Shown here in pieces: positions 13,350 to 24,312 of a stretch of 64,000 nt of DNA (its first letter is position 1; every line of letters starts with the position of its first letter). This DNA is from Trema orientale. Lineage: Eukaryota > Streptophyta > Magnoliopsida > Rosales > Cannabaceae. A program made the translations under genes and the position numbers. A model generated the notes under the pieces. It did not search any database. It saw only the letters and a program-made list of their open reading frames with translations, and was not told the DNA's origin. The stretch is from assembly GCA_002914845.1 (NCBI GenBank), contig JXTC01000015.1:694816-758815 (forward strand), given 5' to 3'.

Positions 13350-14555
13350 TCAAATTTTGATTTTTGATACCCATATAACTTTGGGTCCTTGGGGGTTAGT
13401 CTTTGAATTCTTTGGTACCCATTCTTGTTTGACACCAAAATATACATTTTTCCTAATAGAGCATGAAAAGCTTGTATGTCCATTTTGGTTGCAATAAGTA
13501 CATGTATATTTTGAGTTACTATTAGATGTTGCTTTGACAAAATAATTTTTGAGATACTTTTGTTTTATAAAAAGTTTATATCCTATACCTACTTTGTCAA
13601 AAATACATATTTGTCCACCAACCATTAAATCAAAATTCTTCTTTCCATTTGTGAAATTGTGGATAATATTGGTTAAATCTAAAACTTTTTTATTTAAGGA
13701 AGCATTTTCATGTTTCAAAGATACACATATATCACAAGTCAAAATAACTTCCTTTTCTTTTGAAAATTTCTCAAGTTCTTTTGACAAAAGAGATAATTTC
13801 TTCTTGAGAGCACTATTTTTCAAAACAAGCAATTTGTAGTTATCAGGCAATTCATTAAAATCATCAAATAGCTTATTGTATGATAACTCTTCTTCATCAC
13901 TTTCATTATCAAAATCACTACTAGCATCACTATCATCAAGAAAATCATTACTAGGGTCAAGTGATTTTACCTCATCCTCAATTGCCATAAAGCACACATC
14001 AGTAATTTCTTCATGAATTTTTTCATTTAATTCATTGTTGCCATTATCAACACATGTGGCCTTCATTTCCTTTTCTTCTTCCCCATCTTGATTTTCATTC
14101 TTGATCATCATGATCTCACGAGAAATGAGAAATTTGATAAGTTCCTCTAAAGGAACATTTGTGATGTCTTTCTCTTTTTGAATAGCAATCACCTCCTTTT
14201 GACATGCTTTTGTTAAGGTTTTTGGAACCTTTGTTATCATTTCGGTATTGCTATAAGTTTTCCCAAGAGCATGCAAATTATTAGTGATGTTAATAAATCT
14301 AATAAATATTTGAGTAATAGATTCATCACTTTTCATTTCAAATAACTCATAGTCATACACAAGCATACTAATTTTACTTTCTCTAATTTGACTTGTGTTT
14401 TCATATGAGCTTTCAAGCATTTTCCACATTTCATGTGCACTAGTAGTCATTTGTACATTATTATAAATATTTACATCTATACTACATAGTAAATAATTAA
14501 AAGCACATCCATTCTTAGGTAACATGATTTTGTTAAAATCATCATATTCATCCAA
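13350..14555 (-). CDS. Retrotransposon gag protein (UBN2-type, CCHC zinc knuckle)
   Basis: A 401-residue open frame inside the LTR element. The N-terminal ~170 residues have the plant Copia gag (UBN2) pattern, with MTTSAHEMWKMLESSYE near the start and a stretch resembling the conserved EMITKVPKTL region. A long acidic stretch (roughly residues 200-235) and a lysine- and leucine-rich coiled-coil-like region follow. Near the C terminus is a zinc knuckle, CTYCNQNGHTSFSC (C-x2-C-x4-H-x4-C). The frame ends after a WVPK...NPQGPK segment of the kind that precedes pol in related elements. No protease, integrase or reverse transcriptase follows. This is a transposon gene, not a host gene. Confidence 0.8.
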   Translation of the reverse strand: MDEYDDFNKIMLPKNGCAFNYLLCSIDVNIYNNVQMTTSAHEMWKMLESSYENTSQIRESKISMLVYDYELFEMKSDESITQIFIRFINITNNLHALGKTYSNTEMITKVPKTLTKACQKEVIAIQKEKDITNVPLEELIKFLISREIMMIKNENQDGEEEKEMKATCVDNGNNELNEKIHEEITDVCFMAIEDEVKSLDPSNDFLDDSDASSDFDNESDEEELSYNKLFDDFNELPDNYKLLVLKNSALKKKLSLLSKELEKFSKEKEVILTCDICVSLKHENASLNKKVLDLTNIIHNFTNGKKNFDLMVGGQICIFDKVGIGYKLFIKQKYLKNYFVKATSNSNSKYTCTYCNQNGHTSFSCSIRKNVYFGVKQEWVPKNSKTNPQGPKVIWVSKIKI

Positions 14556-14809
14556 TTCTTTTTCAACAAGTTAGTCTTCAATTATTTTTATAGGAATATA
14601 TTGACCTTGAACAATAATATTCAATAAATCATTGCCCACAAATTTAAGAAATTTAAGCATTTTAATTTTCTAAATATTGTAGTCAATACCATTGAAAAAT
14701 GATGATCTACTTGAAAACTCCTTATTTGAAAGATTTTAAATAATGTTTAGGTATGCCATCTCAAGACGGTTAAGTCTTTAAAATTTGAGCACCAAGCTCT
14801 GATATCAAT

Positions 14810-16503
14810 TGTTAGCCTAAGATTGACTACTCAAAAGAGGGGAGCGAATTAGGTTTTAAAACTTTTTAAGAAACTTTTCAACTACGTAAAATCATAGATC
14901 ACTATTTTGAAACTTATAAGCTAAATAAACAATAATACCTAACATATAACGATAATGCCAAGTAAATTAAGCACATTAAATATCAAACACTCAATTAAAT
15001 AGCTTGCAATAAAGTAAAGAGTGTAGGGATAGAGAAAATACAAACTTAATTTTTACGAGATTCAAAAACACGACGGTTTGCCTACGTCCCCGGCCCAACT
15101 TACTTTGAGCTTTCCACTATCGGATCAAGATTATGGGCTTGATCGATCCTTTTACAAATTGAGTAAATTCTTCTTAGGCTCACCCACGCCTTTACAATAG
15201 TCTTGACGGCTCTATCACACCTAACCTCGGATTGTTTAGACTCCGATGCTAATCTCACCTATAACGGGTTGTTTAGACAGTGGTACCAACCTCACCAACT
15301 CATGGGTTGTTTCGACTCCGATGACAACCTTACCTAAATCGAGTTGTTTAGATTCCAGTGGCAACCTCACCTATGTACGAGTTGTTTATGACTCCGGTGG
15401 TAACCTCACTTCAAACTTAATGGTCTTTTAATAAATAAGAGTGAACTCTTCTAAAAAACTCTTCTCACAAAGTAATGAATACAAGTTTGGCTTATGAAAT
15501 TTGAGAACAATGCACAATGAATATTCTAAGATTGGCTCAACATAATTTGAAAGTTTATTCAATCTAAGAATAAGTTTTTGTACTTTAGAAGTAGTTGGAT
15601 AACAATTTAAGTTTATACAAAATCTTTTTTAAGTCTTAAAATAGCTTCTATTTATAAGCTTGTATCAAAACTAGCTGTTTATAACCGTTATATATACTTT
15701 CTGCTATTTTCGGTAGATCCAAAATACCAGCCATTGGTAGTACTTTTGCAACGGTCAAATTTCAACGGATATATTTTTTTTGCTGTCATTTTCAGTAGAC
15801 TGTAAACCCTGCTTATTTTGGCTATTTTAGCATTTGGCCATTTTTCAGATTTTGACAGCTTTTGGCGTTTTTCAAAAACTGATTTCTAAATTTATTTTAA
15901 ACACTTTAAAAATATTGGAAATCTATTTGAAAAGAATATTTTGGCTATTGCAAACTTGTTTTAGTTTGACAAAGATATTTAACAATAATTTAGAAAGTAT
16001 TTATAGCAAAACAAATTCTAGTTTACAAATAGAAAATCTCTTTTTAGCGTAAATCAAATAGTCATGATTTCAAATATATTTGTATCTTATTTAAATTTAA
16101 AAAATTATGTTTTAAAGAATATTTTGCCCATTCAAAATCATTATTTTCTTTTTTCAAACTTCTATAATAAAATAACTATTTTAAGTTTAAGATAGTTTGA
16201 AAACTCTTTTGAAAGCATGAGCCAATGCAAAAAGAATTTATGTGCAATGAACTAAATCAAATACAAAACTAAATATGAAATATATCCTATCTAAATATGG
16301 TCTTGTATCTTGATTGTCCATCTTCAAGCTTGATTCTAATAAGTCTAATATGCATCCATCTTCAAGTTTACTTCCTTGATCAACTTGAGTTAGAACTTTA
16401 AAACTATTTCACTACACACTCAAGTTAAATCATTAGTACTAAATCAAATATTTGTTATCTTCAAAATAAGAGTGAGCAAGATTGAAATCTTAATTTCTCA
16501 ACA
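14810..16503 (-). repeat. 5' LTR (in element orientation) of the gag-only element
   Basis: Partner of 7814-9506. The initiator-Met-type primer-binding site abuts its plus-strand left edge, which fixes the element's orientation as minus. It contains the same ~45-bp degenerate array around 15227-15425. Confidence 0.85.
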
Positions 16504-17729
16504 AAAGAGAGGTAAAATATGGGGAGTACAGTTAGAAAACAGGATATATATATATATATATAATATATAAATCAAATAACTGCAAGGAATATATAAGAGG
16601 CAATGAACCAAAATTAAACAGGTAGCAATACCCCAATGAAACATGTAATAAAAGAGATATTAAAAAAAAGTTAAAAACTTACTAAACACAGAAGCCTAAA
16701 GTAAACAAACAATAAATATCAATATTATTTTGCTAAAATGTAAAAAAACCTCCAAAAATATATTTAGAATAAAAAAAAATTCTCTTGTTATTCTACTCCA
16801 CTTCTAATTTTCCTTTTCACTTTTTACTTTTTCCCCTCCTCCTCCACCTCAGTCTAAATAATCTAAGAAAATCAAAAGAGCATTAATAAGATTGTATATA
16901 CAGTACTAAGATCATAAATATGAATGGACAGAGTATGAATAACAAAAACAGAAGTCATAATTAGCATAAAAAAAATCTCAAATAAAAAAAAAAAAGAGAT
17001 TCGAGAATGCTCCAGAGAATAGCCTATGAATGTAAGGACACAGAGATGAAATATCTAGAAAGCACTATACACTTCTACATATACATATGCATATATATAT
17101 ATATATACGTATATTTTTACAAGAATTAAAACAAAAAACCCAACAAAAATAAGTGGAAAATAAAACCCAAAACCAACAAACTTATTGGCCTATTAACTGC
17201 AGGCCCATATCAACAACCTAAAAATAAAAAAACTAAAGCATTCGCACATCAACGTACAACAGAAATATGTAATTAATAAACTCTCCTACAACAAAGAAAA
17301 ACAAAAACAAAAAAAAAATACCGACAACTATTTATCATGCATAAAGAAAGAAAGACCTCAAAGAAACAATGATCCAGAGCAAAGATAAAGTCACACAATA
17401 AAATAATTATAAAAAATAAAATTAGAGGATGGAAAAATACCATACAAAAAGAGGAGAGCACCGCACCCACAACAAAATTCAGAAGAGCAAAAATATTGCA
17501 AAATTTTGATCTAAACAACCGGATCTACATGAGGAAAACAAAGATTCGAAAACAAAAAGTGAAAGAAAAAAACCAAAGGCCAAAGAACAGAAGATGAAAA
17601 AAAAAAGGAAAAAAAAAGCCCTAAATCAAAGAAGACCAAGAAGAACCACCAAAGAAAAACGAGAGAAATTAAGACTTTAAAATAGATCCAACGGAAAAAG
17701 AGAAGAAACGACGATCTAAGAAGACAAGG
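16504..17729. other. A-rich sequence, no gene seen
   Basis: Right flank of the LTR element. There are (TA)n tracts near 16540-16565 and 17090-17108, and otherwise A-rich non-coding sequence. No domain is seen in any frame. Confidence 0.45.
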
Positions 17730-19209
17730 TGATGAGTGATTAATTCACTCACAAATCAAGTATCATTCAGCTCAAATAATTGTAATTCTCAAGTATTTAT
17801 GTTAGTTTGATGTGCTTTTGTTTATTTTTGTAGTTCTTGTAAATAAATGAGAATAAAGATAAATTAGTATCAAATATAGATATTTCAACCATTCTGATGA
17901 AATTTGAATCTGATACAAATGCAACGCAATGAAAATCAGGCAAAATAGAGCTAAAACGTAGAAACGGCACCCCCGGAAAGCAAAGCTATCATGCTGAGTT
18001 CTAGAACCGAGAGCGCCGTGGCGCTTGAATAGTAGCACCGCTACGCTATCTAGAAATCAGACTTTCAGAGGCTAGAGCACCGCAATGCTTTTCAGGGAGC
18101 GATGCGGCGCTACCCAGTATCCTGAAGCGCATTTTTAGCAAGTTTTTAAAGCCAATATGGACCATTGATGCCATCTAATCAAATGGTTGATATTCTACCT
18201 GGCCTAGGTCCCTTTGGAGCCCCTTAAATATATCCTTAAGCCTCCATTTCAAGGGTGGAAAGTTGGAGAGAAGACATACATTTGAAAGCTCAAAATTCAT
18301 AGAGAAAGGAAAGCTTTGGAGCTAAAATTTAGAGATGAAGCTTGAGAGAGTTGCTTGAAGAATTGAAGCTTAACGTTCTACCTCTACAATAGAGTTATTC
18401 TCATTCTCTCTCTTACCCTAGTCCCATTTGAATTTTTGTATTATGTTTGATTATTGAATATGTTTGGATATATGAAATTCTTGTTGAGATTAGTATTGGA
18501 TTCTCTTATGTTGAATTAATTGTTACATGCTTGGGAAATAATGTAACTTAAATTTTGATTCTATATCTTGATTTCCAATATGTTCTTGGATATTATTCTA
18601 GTTATTCTATGCTTAATGCTTCTCAATTAATTAGCTACTAGTTGGATGATTTGGTTTCTAAAATTCAATACTTGAGAAAGGGAATTTTAGAAACAACCAT
18701 AGGATAGTATAACCTAGGACTTATAGAGTTTGAGAGAAACTATAATTCATTTGAAGCTATAATCAAAGAACCATTGAACATAATGAATTCTTAATTTCTA
18801 AGTTTGGAATAAAGATATTGGAATCGAGATTTAGGAATAATTTTACTCGGAACTCGAAAAAGAGAGTAGAAATACCTTTGGGTTCTTGGTTTATAAACTA
18901 GTAATAATTGATTTGAATGCAATTAGTGATAAAAAGACATAGTTGATAGTTAGGTGAATTTAACCTCCTAGTACATTTGTGCGTATAGTCTCCATTTTTT
19001 TTTTGTATTTCTATTTATATTTGTATTTATTTAAGTTATAAATTCATTTTGTTTGGTTGCCTAGATAAAGCTAGGTCACGATAATTCTGGTACTTAACGA
19101 TAATTTAACACTCAATTTCTCGTGGGATCGATAACTTTCTTATCTTTTTATTACTTGTATACGACATGTGCACTTGCGGTTATTTTACGTGTATGCATTT
19201 AGCGTAACA
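17730..19209 (+). mobile_element. Solo LTR, probably Ty3/Gypsy type
   Basis: A 1480-bp segment starts TGATGAGTGATTAATTCACT and ends GCATTTAGCGTAACA. It is flanked by near-identical 5-bp duplications (CAAGG and CAATG). It has no internal region, primer site or partner LTR nearby, so it looks like the product of LTR-LTR recombination. A TATA-like TTAAATATA near 18225 would fit a plus-strand U3. A GC-richer patch near 17965-18125 repeats GCGCCGTGGCGCTT-like words. The Gypsy assignment is a guess from length and style. Confidence 0.5.
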
Positions 19210-19339
19210 CAATGCCAACTATATATAATAATGTTGAAACAAAAACATTAGTAGAAAAAACTGTTATATAACTTATACCAACCATCTTTTGTTCTCCCTT
19301 CCCCCCTCCCCCCTCCCAAAAAAAAAAAAAGGACTTATA

Positions 19340-19898
19340 CCAAGTTACCAACTATCAGAGTCCCACTCAGCCTAGTTTCCTTTAGGAAGGAATGAGAGTA
19401 AGAATGATAGAGAGTGTAGGAAGGAAAGAGAATATGAAGGAGAGAGAGAAGAGTAATAATCCTTTGAATTGTTTGGTAGAAATGATGTAGAGTAGGAAAG
19501 ATGGAGAGTATTTATTTATGAAATTATTATATTATCTGTTTTATCTTATTAAAATTAATTGACTTAGTGGGTAAATTTGTCAATTTATATATTTTTTTTC
19601 TTTTCAATTTTCTCTAATCCTTCCAATTTGGGAGGATGAGTTTTTATGGGTCCAAAGGAAGACCCTCTCCCTTCACTTCTCTCTCTCATTCTCTCCCTGC
19701 TACCAATCACAAAATTGTAGCTCTCCTTCATCCCTCTCCCTCCACTCTTCTTCATCCCTCCAAAAATCTCCTCTACCAAACATAGGTTAGGCGGTGAAAA
19801 CGTGACCTGCATATTTACCAAAAAAGGAAAAGAAAACATGACCCGCATGTGTTACCAACCATCAAGGTCCCACTCAACCTAGTTTCTTTTAACTCTTA
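19340..19898. repeat. Tandem repeat units (~65 bp), one interrupted by a MITE
   Basis: The unit reads roughly AAAACATGACCCGCATGTG, then TTACCAACCATCAAGG, then TCCCACTCAACCTAGTTTC, ending TTTA-GGCG. One copy spans 19344-19384 and resumes at 19783 after a MITE. A partial copy is at 19794-19830 and a further copy at 19831-19890. A last piece lies at 24310-24334, beyond the PIF element. The copies are clearly homologous by eye. Confidence 0.6.
19385..19785. mobile_element. MITE-like insertion in a tandem repeat unit
   Basis: The sequence lies between the two halves of a repeat unit, next to TTA on each side (19382-19384 and about 19786-19789). Inverted motifs TGTTTGGTAGA near 19471 and TCTACCAAACA near 19772, with GA-rich and CT-rich arms, suggest a TIR element. 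The exact left terminus is unclear because the GA-rich 19385-19461 does not pair cleanly with the right end. A PIF/Tourist-type origin is inferred from the TTA and TGTTTGGTA features. Confidence 0.4.
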
Positions 19899-21339
19899 TG
19901 GGCTGTTTGGTATGGGTTAATCCTTGAGTGGGAATAGGTATCCCAATACTTCCCTATGTTTGGTACTATCTTAACACTTAGTAAAGTAATTTCTTAAGGA
20001 ATCATATTCTCTTATTAAAGGGTAATCCTAAAGACACCAAATCATGTGGATTTGATATCACCCTCTATCTAAAATCTACCCTAAAAAAACAAAAACTGGA
20101 AAAACACAATCTCATTCCTTCAGCCGCCCCCTTTCATCTCGCCATCTCAGTGGTCACCACCGTTCGTCATCGCCGGCTGCTCTTCGTTGTCGGCCGTTCG
20201 TCATCACCACTCTGTTCATCACCTCCACAGGTCTGAGCAACTCTTACCTCTTTTGCTTTGCTCATTTTAACAATAAAAATTTAATTTTTATGAAGAGAAC
20301 TCCTCAAATACGCTATTTCAGTTGGTTTTAGCTTCTGGGCTATGCTGAATTTAAAAAACTTTGAAATGGGTATAAGTGAAAGTTTCATTTTTATGAAGAA
20401 AACTCCTTATATATGTTGTTTCTGCTGGTTTTTGCTTTTGGACTTTTCTGAACATTTTTCTTGGAAATGGGTATAGTGAGGTTTCATTTTTATGAAGAAA
20501 ATTCATCAACTATGGTCTTGGATACAGGATTTAATTCCTTTATATTGTTAGAGATATAGAAACTCGGTATTCTTATTGCATGTCTTCAAATTCGTATCAA
20601 ATATATTGTTTTGTGCTAAAAAAGAAGAACTTTTATTCTTAAGGACTGTAGTTGACCAGTGGAGATATGAATAGGGAGGCTTATGATGATTGAGAATATC
20701 TATTATCTATGGATGCAGATTTAATTGTATGATTATATAAAAGTGAAAATATTTTCTGCATCTTAGATTTTGCATTTTCCAAAGGTTTCAACTTTCAGGA
20801 CTTCAGTTTCTTTGTGTTGTTTAAGTTCTGCTTTAATAGTGATTTAAGTTGTTTTCTCTAAATATGAAGCTTTGATAGTTGTGTTCTCAAGACAAAAGTA
20901 CAAGCACGTTTTTATAAAAGTATGCACTTGCATTCTTGATTCATAACATGCGTCCTTCTTTTGAAGTATTTGCCTATAAGATTGTGAGTTTGTGGACAGA
21001 ATATTTTTCTTGGGTGAAATATGAATCTACTATAAACAAATGATTAAGGACGGGTTGTTTACATTATTAAATGTGGTTAATTGTTTAAAAAAGATAAAGA
21101 TGAGATCTATAGGTTTGATGGATTTTTTTTTAAGGATTGATGGGTATGTTTTTGTTATTGTTATAGAGATGTGAGATCTTGGTTTAGACACATGAATCTA
21201 GATTTAGAAGAAACTTGTCAAATTAATCATTTTTCAAGTGAATAATACACAATTTGAAAAACATTATTAATAGACTAGTGAACTGATATGTGGGATCTTT
21301 TATTTTCTTAGATATTGAACATTATTATCATTTGCAGAT

Positions 21340-22629
21340 ATGGCTCGTCTTCCATTGGTTGCAAAGAAAAGAATTGTGGCAAATTTAGTTCAATTTATGG
21401 AGATGTTAGATGAGATTACATTTCTATTGCTTTTCCTAATGTTTATTATCATTAGTAGGATGAGTTTAAATGGAAAAAGAGTAAGCGGTGAAACTTTTAT
21501 TCGTAGACATCAAATACGTGAACTAAATTTTCACAGAATGATATATGATAGTGACTTAGCATGTCTAGAGAGCACTCGTATAGATAGGAGAACATTTTCA
21601 ATTTTATGCCATCTCCTTAGAACTACTGGAGGTTTAAAGGGAACAAAAAATATGAATGTCGAAGAAATGTTAGCTATATTTTTACATATTATATCTCATG
21701 ATGTTAAGAACAGAATTATAAGACGTCAGTTTGCACGTTTAGGTGAAACGGTTAGTAGACAATTTAATATTGTCTTAGATGCTTTGTTACGTCTCCATGA
21801 GATATTGCTAAAGAAACCTGAGCCAGTTCTTGATAGTTCAACTGATGAAAGATGGAAATGGTTTAAGAATTGCTTAGGAGCACTAGATGGTACATATATT
21901 AAGGTGAATGTCCTAGCAGCAGATAAGGCTAGGTACCGAAGTAGAAAAAATGAAATTGCCACTGATGTATTAGGAGTGGTATCACAAGATATGCAATTTA
22001 TATATGTCTTGCCTGGATGAGAGGGTTCGGCTGCTGATTCTAGAGTCTGACGAGATGCCATTTCTAGACCAAATGGATTTAAAGTTCCACAAGGTAAAAT
22101 TTTTTTTTCTTGACTGACTACAATCTATATTAGTACTATATAACAATATTTGTTCACAATTTTGTAAATTATTTGTAGGACATTACTATCTTTGTGATGC
22201 CAGGTATCCTAATGGTGAAGGTTTTTTAACACCATACAGAGGACAACGCTATCATTCAAATGATTGGACACTCCCACCAAATACTCCAAAAGAGTTTTTT
22301 AACATGAAGCATTCGTCTGCTAGGAACATAATAGAAAGGGCATTTGGATTGTTAAAGGGACGATGGGCAATTCTTAGGGGTCGATCATACTATCCAGTTA
22401 AAGTGCAATATCAGATTATTTTGGCATGTTGCCTTCTTCACAACTTGATTAGAAGAGAAATGCCCGTGGACCCTTTAGAACATGCTCCACTTGGGAANTG
22501 AATGATGCTTGTTATACGCATATTAAAACATCAAATGCTTGGACAACTTGGAGAGACAATTTGGCTAGAGAAATGTTTGAGCAATGGCGAGGAAACCTGC
22601 ATAGATCATATTGGTTAAGATTTTTATAA
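21340..22629 (+). pseudogene. PIF/Harbinger transposase (DDE_Tnp_4 type), broken
   Basis: The protein is related to plant ALP1-like transposases. The first DDE aspartate is in LGALDGTYIKV (residue ~183). The second would be in the SAADSRVL region after the first break. The catalytic glutamate is in NIIERAFGLLKGRW. An 85-bp intron (22094-22178, GT...AG) joins PQ-G-HYYLCDARYPNGEGF. Two in-frame stops lie before the intron (TGA at 22018-22020 where family members have Trp after LPG, and a second TGA at 22048-22050). A frame change lies next to the ambiguous base n at 22498. Downstream, the reading continues as NAWTTWRDNLAREMFEQW to about 22629. The ATG at 21340 follows a TTTGCAG-like acceptor, so an upstream leader intron is possible. 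Confidence 0.85.
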
Positions 22630-22852
22630 TCATGTTTAATTATGTTTGAATTTATGTTTAACTTATTTCATTATTATGTTTGAACTTTTTTTTCGTGTTA
22701 GTTCCTATTTTTGAACATTTTATGGAGTTGTATAACATTGACAAGTTATTATTTATGATAATTTTTTTTGCTATTTTTATAACATATAGTTGCATGTTTA
22801 TATTTGAATTTTTCTTCCTATGGGTATGTTTATCCATTTTATAGGGAAAAGA

Positions 22853-23620
22853 ATGGAAGCTACTTCTCAATCAACATTAATTGGTGCTAAAAAACACCAA
22901 TAGACTACAATTGAGGATTCAAAGTTGGTCGAGTCTTTATTGGCTGATCAATCCGTGTTTGATGAATGGGTTAAGGTTAGTTTATCTATTTTAGAACTTT
23001 AATCTATCAATTATCAGAAATTTTTATTGTTAAATTTTTGACATTTGTTTAATATTATCTAACTATAACAGAGTCACCCTACTGCAAAGGGCTTAAAAAA
23101 TAAGGCATTTCCTTATTATGATGAGTTGGGCATTGTGTTTGGAAAGGATCGTGCCACTGGACATGGTGCAATGGGATTCTCTGAAACGGTTAAGGAGATT
23201 GATAAAGAGATAGAAAATGAGCAAGAGAGTGAGCATGATCCTTTCACTCCATTAGATGAACTTGTTGGTAATATAAGCACAAACACACCTTCGACACAAA
23301 CAAGAAAGAAAGGTAGAAAGAGAGCTCAAAGTGTAGATCCATTGGTAGATGTAATTAGTGACTCGGTGAAACATATTAGTGCACTACATGCTTCCACTGG
23401 TGAAAATATTAGAAGACTTGCTAATTGTTTTCAGTTTGAGGCTGATGGTGCTGCTAGGAGGATGAAAGTGTTTGATGAACTTAAAAATATCGATGGACTA
23501 ACTAATGATCAACGAGTTAGAGTTGGGCAACTTCTTGTCCAAAATCAAGCGAACACCGACTATTTTTTTACCTTGGATGATGAGTTCAAACTTGGATTTC
23601 TTATGCAATTGCTTAGTTGA
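22853..23620 (+). pseudogene. Myb/SANT-like accessory protein of the PIF element, broken
   Basis: Two exons (22853-22975 and 23072-23620, phase 0, GT...AG). Exon 2 opens SHPTAKGLKNKAFPYYDELG and continues FGKDRATG, a hallmark of the plant PIF-associated Myb/SANT-like proteins. These are thought to act with the transposase in DNA binding and nuclear import. Exon 1 has a stop (TAG, 22901-22903) where a Trp is expected at the start of the Myb-like domain. The segment between LVESLL and FDEWVK is about 80 residues shorter than I expect for the family, so most of the helix-turn-helix part is missing. The C-terminal half (dimerisation-like, ending FKLGFLMQLLS) looks complete. Confidence 0.75.
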
Positions 23621-24312
23621 GTTGCATTAGTTCTTGTGGTAATCTATTGAACTTTTTTTGTGATTACTCTAGAAAATTTAACATCTAACTTGAATTAAGA
23701 TGTAACTTTTGAAGTTGTAAGATTATATCATGCTTACAAACTTTGGTGATCTTAAGGAAGCTTTGACATGCTTTTTATTTTGGGATTCTACTTGAGAAAT
23801 TGTAGAAAATTATATCATGTTTAGAAATTTTGATACCATTGAGGAATTTGACATCCTACTTATACGATATAACTTTTGAGAATATATTTGAAAAATGATA
23901 TTTATGGTACTTATTGGAACTCTTTTAGAATTAGTTAAACATATTTGATGTGAAAAGTCGTATTATATTTATTTTTGAATTATAGTTATTTGGTTTTATT
24001 TTTAAGATGATAAATTTTATTATTATTTTATAAGCAATTTAATTTTATAATTTTTTTCTACAATACTTATTTAATTTATTATATAAAGCTGTCAAAAGAA
24101 AATGTTTATATAATGTATTTGTGATAAAATATGAAAAAACAGCATATTCTTATGCGTAACCAAACACAGCTTTCTAATGTCTTAGGAATTATGGACAAGA
24201 TTACTGTGTGCAACCAAACACAGTTATTCTGGATATCAGACAATCATATCACCATCTTCAGCATTCCCATTAATCTGAAAACTGGGATTACCCTGTACTA
24301 AACGGCCCTTTA

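Larger units (their letters stand above)
7814..16503 (-). mobile_element. LTR retrotransposon, Copia-type gag only, LARD-like
   Basis: Direct repeats of about 1.69 kb (7814-9506 and 14810-16503) both start TG and end CA. The element lies on the minus strand. Next to the right-hand LTR is a primer-binding site (14791-14808; minus strand TTGATATCAGAGCTTGGT) that resembles the initiator-Met tRNA type. Next to the left-hand LTR is a purine-rich tract. Target duplications are AAAG plus one differing base. A gag reading frame lies at 13350-14555. The remaining ~3.8 kb shows no pol, so the element resembles a large nonautonomous derivative. The LTRs differ by roughly 10% by eye, suggesting an age of a few million years. 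It is a fossil. Confidence 0.85.
19899..24309 (+). mobile_element. PIF/Harbinger DNA transposon with transposase and Myb-like genes, decayed
   Basis: A 4.4-kb element. The left end is GGGCTGTTTGGTATGGGTTA. The right end in reverse complement is GGGCCGTTTAGTACAGGGTA, and both continue into ATCC, giving ~24-bp TIRs with about five mismatches. TTA stands on both sides (19896-19898 and 24310-24312), as expected for PIF/Harbinger. Inside are a DDE transposase remnant (21340-22629) and the second gene typical of the superfamily, a Myb/SANT-like protein (22853-23620), both on the plus strand. The 5' region holds a GC-rich patch near 20120-20230, probably leader sequence. Both genes carry disabling changes, so the copy is non-autonomous now. 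Confidence 0.85.

Noticed and set aside
14791-14808. tRNA-Met-like sequence as a possible tRNA gene
   Set aside because: It is only an 18-base primer-binding site. The same applies to 50388-50399, 55575-55587 and 58371-58386. No cloverleaf is present.
21726-22061. Minus-strand open frame of 111 codons
   Set aside because: Shadow of the PIF transposase on the opposite strand.
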